A program made the position numbers and the translations under genes. A stretch of DNA of 6,615 nt from Planctomycetes bacterium GWF2_50_10. Its GTDB lineage: Bacteria > Planctomycetota > Phycisphaerae > Sedimentisphaerales > GWF2-50-10. Below, piece by piece: positions 4,289-6,615 of this stretch. Positions within the stretch are counted from its first letter, which is position 1. Each line of letters begins with the position of its first letter. The notes beneath the pieces were generated by a model. The model made no database searches. It was not told the DNA's origin and saw only the letters and a list, made by a program, of their open reading frames with translations. The DNA is taken from contig MHYB01000024.1 of NCBI GenBank assembly GCA_001824635.1, forward strand, positions 1-6,615, given 5' to 3'.

Positions 4289-6169
4289 CATCTCCAGCTC
4301 TTCCCACCTAGCATACGCCTTATCCAACTGCATCTTCAGCGCCCCCGCCCTGCTCGTCACCGCCGCAACATCCGACCCTTTTTTATAAAACGCCGGATCA
4401 GCCATCGTCCCATGCAGCTGTGCCAATTCACGTTCCATTTTCTCGATCATCGCCGGCAGCGCCTCAAGCTCTTTTTTCTCCTTGAACGTCAAGCGCCTTG
4501 CCTGTTCCTTAACAGGCTCAGCCTTTACCGCCTTCGCCGCGGTTTTTTGCTGTACAGGCTTTTCTTCAACCTTCCTCTGCCGCAGATAATCATCATACCC
4601 GCCCACATATTCCTTAACGACCCCGCCGCCTTCCATGACCATAATGCCCGTTACGACATTATTCAAAAATTCCCTGTCATGGCTCACCATCAGCACTGTG
4701 CCTGGATAATTCAGCAGGCATTCTTCGAGCAGATCCAGTGTCTCGATATCAAGATCGTTTGTCGGCTCATCCAGCACCAGCACATTTGATGGCCGAGTAA
4801 ACAGCCTCGCCAGCAGCAGCCTGTTTCGCTCGCCGCCGGATAGATTCGAAACCGGGCTTCGCGATTGATTCGGCGTAAACAAAAAATCCTGCAGATAGCC
4901 CATGATATGCCGCGGCATACCATTGATCACCACCGTCTCGTTACCATCTGCCACATTCTCAAACACCGATTTTTCATAATCGAGCTTTTTATGCAGCTGG
5001 TCAAAATACGCGATTTCAAGGTTCGTCCCATGCCGCACAAGCCCCTTCCCCGCCTCAAGCTCTTTAAGCAGCACCCGCAATAACGTCGTCTTCCCCGACC
5101 CGTTCGGCCCAATAATACCGATCTTGTCGCCTCGCATGATCATCGTCGAAAAATTAGAAACTATCTCACGTCCGCCCTCATACGCGAACGACACATTTTT
5201 CGCGTCTATCACCAGCATGCCGGATTTCACCACATCCTGCACCTGTATCTTCGCGCTGCCTATCGCCTCGCGACGCTTACTGCGTTCATTTCGCATCTTC
5301 TCCAGCGCCCGCACCCGCCCCTCGTTCCGCGTCCGCCTCGCCTTTATCCCCTTGCGTATCCAAACCTCTTCCTGCGCCAGCTTCTTATCGAACAGCGCCG
5401 CCTCAGCCGCCTGCGCCTCATTTGCTATCTCTTTGCGAATCAAAAACGTCTCATACCCGCACGCATAACTCGCCGCCTTGCCCCTGTCTAATTCTATAAT
5501 GCTCGTCGCCAGCTTTTTAACGAACGTCCGGTCATGACTCACAAATATCAGCGTCCCCTTGTACGTCTCAAGGAATTCCTCTATCCACTCCACCGCCTCG
5601 ATATCGAGATGATTCGTCGGCTCATCCAGCAGCAGCACATCAGGCTCGCGCACTATCGCCTGCGCCAGCAGCACCCGCCTCTTCATCCCCGCCGAAAGCG
5701 AAGCCGTCTCCGCATCCGCGTCAAGCTCCAGCCTCTCAATAATGATCTCAACAAGCCGGTTCGTCTCCCACGCGTTTTGACGGTCCAGTTCATGCTGCAA
5801 TTTGTCAAGCTGTGTCATGAGCGATTTATTTTCATGATCCCCCGCCAGCAGATGAGTTACATGATGATATTGACTAAGCAGCATTCCCCGCTCGCCCAGC
5901 CCCTGTGCTACCACATCAAAAAGCTCCCCGCTCATCCCGCTTGGCACATCCTGGCTAAGCGACGTAACCGTAAGTTGCGGACTTTTGATGATCTCCCCCG
6001 ATTCAGGAGCCATCACGCCCGTAATCAGCCGCATAAACGTCGACTTACCCACCCCGTTACGCCCCAGCAAACAGATCCGCTCGCCAGCCTCGATCTGTAT
6101 ATTAACGTGCTCAAGCAATGGCAGCCCGCCATAACCCACACTAACATCCCGCATTCCAATCAGCGCCAT
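4286..6169 (-). CDS. uup: ABC-F ATPase Uup
   Basis: Uup is a soluble ABC-F ATPase linked in E. coli to ribosome function, and to genome stability because mutants raise precise transposon excision. At 627 residues it matches E. coli Uup (635). First domain: Walker A GRNGVGKST (36-44), signature LSAGMKRR (158-165), Walker B VLLLDEP (178-184) with E183, switch H212. The linker (about 245-315) carries the strongly conserved EEVWIRKGIKARRTRNEGRV (267-286), the best Uup marker. Second domain: Walker A GPNGSGKTT (354-362), the Uup-type GYLQDFLF (424-431), signature LSGGERNR (443-450), Walker B VLVLDEP (463-469) with E468, switch H497. After a variable Lys/Ala/Glu-rich tether (531-557) comes the C-terminal coiled coil (about 560-625), which binds nucleic acid in E. 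coli Uup. The first signature has Ala in place of the usual first Gly. The ATG at 6169 has only a weak upstream GGGCGAG. No clear promoter is visible. The stop codon lies inside a repeat unit. Confidence 0.94.
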   Translation of the reverse strand: MALIGMRDVSVGYGGLPLLEHVNIQIEAGERICLLGRNGVGKSTFMRLITGVMAPESGEIIKSPQLTVTSLSQDVPSGMSGELFDVVAQGLGERGMLLSQYHHVTHLLAGDHENKSLMTQLDKLQHELDRQNAWETNRLVEIIIERLELDADAETASLSAGMKRRVLLAQAIVREPDVLLLDEPTNHLDIEAVEWIEEFLETYKGTLIFVSHDRTFVKKLATSIIELDRGKAASYACGYETFLIRKEIANEAQAAEAALFDKKLAQEEVWIRKGIKARRTRNEGRVRALEKMRNERSKRREAIGSAKIQVQDVVKSGMLVIDAKNVSFAYEGGREIVSNFSTMIMRGDKIGIIGPNGSGKTTLLRVLLKELEAGKGLVRHGTNLEIAYFDQLHKKLDYEKSVFENVADGNETVVINGMPRHIMGYLQDFLFTPNQSRSPVSNLSGGERNRLLLARLFTRPSNVLVLDEPTNDLDIETLDLLEECLLNYPGTVLMVSHDREFLNNVVTGIMVMEGGGVVKEYVGGYDDYLRQRKVEEKPVQQKTAAKAVKAEPVKEQARRLTFKEKKELEALPAMIEKMERELAQLHGTMADPAFYKKGSDVAAVTSRAGALKMQLDKAYARWEELEM

Positions 6170-6289
6170 ATCACTCGCCCAAATTCAAACCCAAAAACCA
6201 TACTGTCTAACATGCCCCAAAGCGATTTCCTAGTATTTTTTCCAAAGAAAACGCAATTCCGAGCACTGATACGCCGCGCAAGCCCTGGA

Positions 6290-6314
6290 GTGGGTAATAT
6301 TCTATTTTGCCCAC
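6290..6314. repeat. Imperfect hairpin related to the one at 3978
   Basis: GTGGGTAA (6290-6297) can pair with TTGCCCAC (6307-6314) with one G-U pair, around a 9-nt AT-rich loop. Both arms match the hairpin at 3978-4001 except for one base (T for C at 6295), while the loops differ. It lies 121 nt upstream of the uup start codon and has no T tract on either side. It may be a diverged copy of the same palindrome family. Confidence 0.5.
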
Positions 6315-6336
6315 CGATCTTCACAGAATTGAACTA

Positions 6337-6363
6337 TTTCACACCTTTCACACTTTTCACACC
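6337..6363. repeat. Nonanucleotide tandem repeat TTTCACACY, three units
   Basis: Three units start at 6337, 6346 and 6355, differing only in the last base (C, T, C). A degenerate partial unit follows at 6364. On the minus strand each unit holds GTGTGAAA. As 9 is a multiple of 3, each unit places a TGA in the frame of the small gene at 6357-6527; that gene ends at the first TGA reached. Confidence 0.8.
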
Positions 6364-6527
6364 TTTCCACTTTCTTTTTCCAATCTCTTTCTGATGAACT
6401 CCTTACATCGTTCTCGTATAACTTCCTGCAATACTCTTTTCATAAGCGCCCTATGAACCTTAGTTGTAAAACCTGTCACATACCCCCACACATTTTCGAG
6501 CATAAACCACAAACAGAGTCTGACCAT
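6357..6527 (-). CDS. Small protein of 56 residues, unknown function
   Basis: I do not recognise this protein. The evidence that it is real is local: an ATG at 6527 is preceded by GGAG with an ideal 8-nt spacer (6536-6539), and an extended -10 promoter lies a further 30 nt upstream. The first 20 residues are hydrophobic and aromatic (MVRLCLWFML, then ENVWGYVTGF). Residues 23-52 look like a strongly charged helix rich in Arg, Lys and Glu (RVLQEVIRERCKEFIRKRLE at 31-50), giving a net charge of about +7. It has two non-adjacent cysteines (5 and 41) and no metal-binding spacing. The pattern would suit a small membrane- or nucleic-acid-associated protein, but this is inference. Its last codons and stop lie in a 9-bp tandem repeat. 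It ends 187 bp before uup, on the same strand. It could also be the remnant of a larger gene. Confidence 0.55.
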   Translation of the reverse strand: MVRLCLWFMLENVWGYVTGFTTKVHRALMKRVLQEVIRERCKEFIRKRLEKESGKV

Positions 6528-6568
6528 TTTACGTTCTCCAAAAACATTGTTGACCGAACCCGTACCTG

Positions 6569-6577
6569 TTTATAGCA
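6569..6577 (-). promoter_or_regulatory. Possible extended -10 promoter of the 56-residue gene
   Basis: On the minus strand TGC is followed directly by TATAAA (complement of 6569-6577), the form of an extended -10 element (TGnTATAAT). Such promoters need no strong -35 box, and none is clear here; the region upstream is T-rich. The predicted leader is about 35 nt and carries the GGAG site. Confidence 0.45.
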
Positions 6578-6615
6578 ATGCCCCCAATAAAAAAGAAACT
6601 ATGTAGCCAGAGACG

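Noticed and set aside
2285..6169. ABC transporter or antibiotic-resistance ABC-F pair
   Set aside because: Neither protein has membrane segments, and the family-specific segments match EttA and Uup rather than resistance-type ABC-F proteins.
6170..6289. A sigma-70 promoter directly upstream of uup
   Set aside because: Several weak -10 or -35 candidates exist on the minus strand, but none combines a good box with acceptable spacing.
5534..6394. A 286-codon open frame on the plus strand
   Set aside because: It lies opposite uup, whose motifs are unmistakable, and its product is low-complexity, rich in His, Gln, Arg and Pro, as expected of an antisense shadow.

Overview
The window looks like a piece of a bacterial chromosome, most likely from a planctomycete (Phycisphaerae-like). 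This is inferred from the MurD N-terminus (a glycine-rich loop reading GLGRFGGG), the long type 2 form of PyrF, and AT-rich spacers full of short tandem repeats. The class is a guess that a homology search could overturn. The genes are housekeeping genes. There is no transposase, phage gene, CRISPR array, tRNA or rRNA.

Layout, left to right. (1) Bases 1-369, minus strand: the first 123 codons of murD (cell-wall precursor synthesis), running off the left edge. (2) Bases 381-412: an intrinsic terminator on the minus strand, placed directly against the murD ribosome binding site; just upstream is a possible murD promoter. (3) Bases 463-497: a heptanucleotide repeat array touching the 3' end of pyrF. 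(4) Bases 499-1434, minus: pyrF, the last step of UMP synthesis. (5) Bases 1435-1551: a divergent promoter region whose two -10 boxes overlap. (6) Bases 1552-2247, plus: an unrecognised single-pass membrane protein, followed 37 bp later by ettA (2285-3958, plus), an ABC-F translation factor. (7) Bases 3959-4285: a 327 bp convergent spacer without genes, made almost wholly of hairpins and 7-bp tandem repeats. (8) Bases 4286-6169, minus: uup, a second ABC-F ATPase, convergent with ettA. (9) Bases 6170-6615: a non-coding stretch holding a hairpin and a 9-bp tandem repeat, then a 56-codon small gene with its own Shine-Dalgarno site and extended -10 promoter (6357-6527, minus).

MurD and PyrF belong to basic metabolism. 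EttA and Uup are paralogous ATPases that act on the ribosome or nucleic acids rather than as transporters, and their convergent pairing may be conserved or accidental. The most unusual signal is non-coding. Tandem arrays with a strict 7-bp period occur in several different sequence 'dialects', and the 3' ends of all three complete minus-strand genes (pyrF, uup and the small gene) lie on or next to a tandem array; in two cases the stop codon itself is inside a repeat unit. I see no defence system or biosynthetic cluster. If the window holds something undescribed, the stop-codon-associated repeats and the 56-residue protein are the best candidates.
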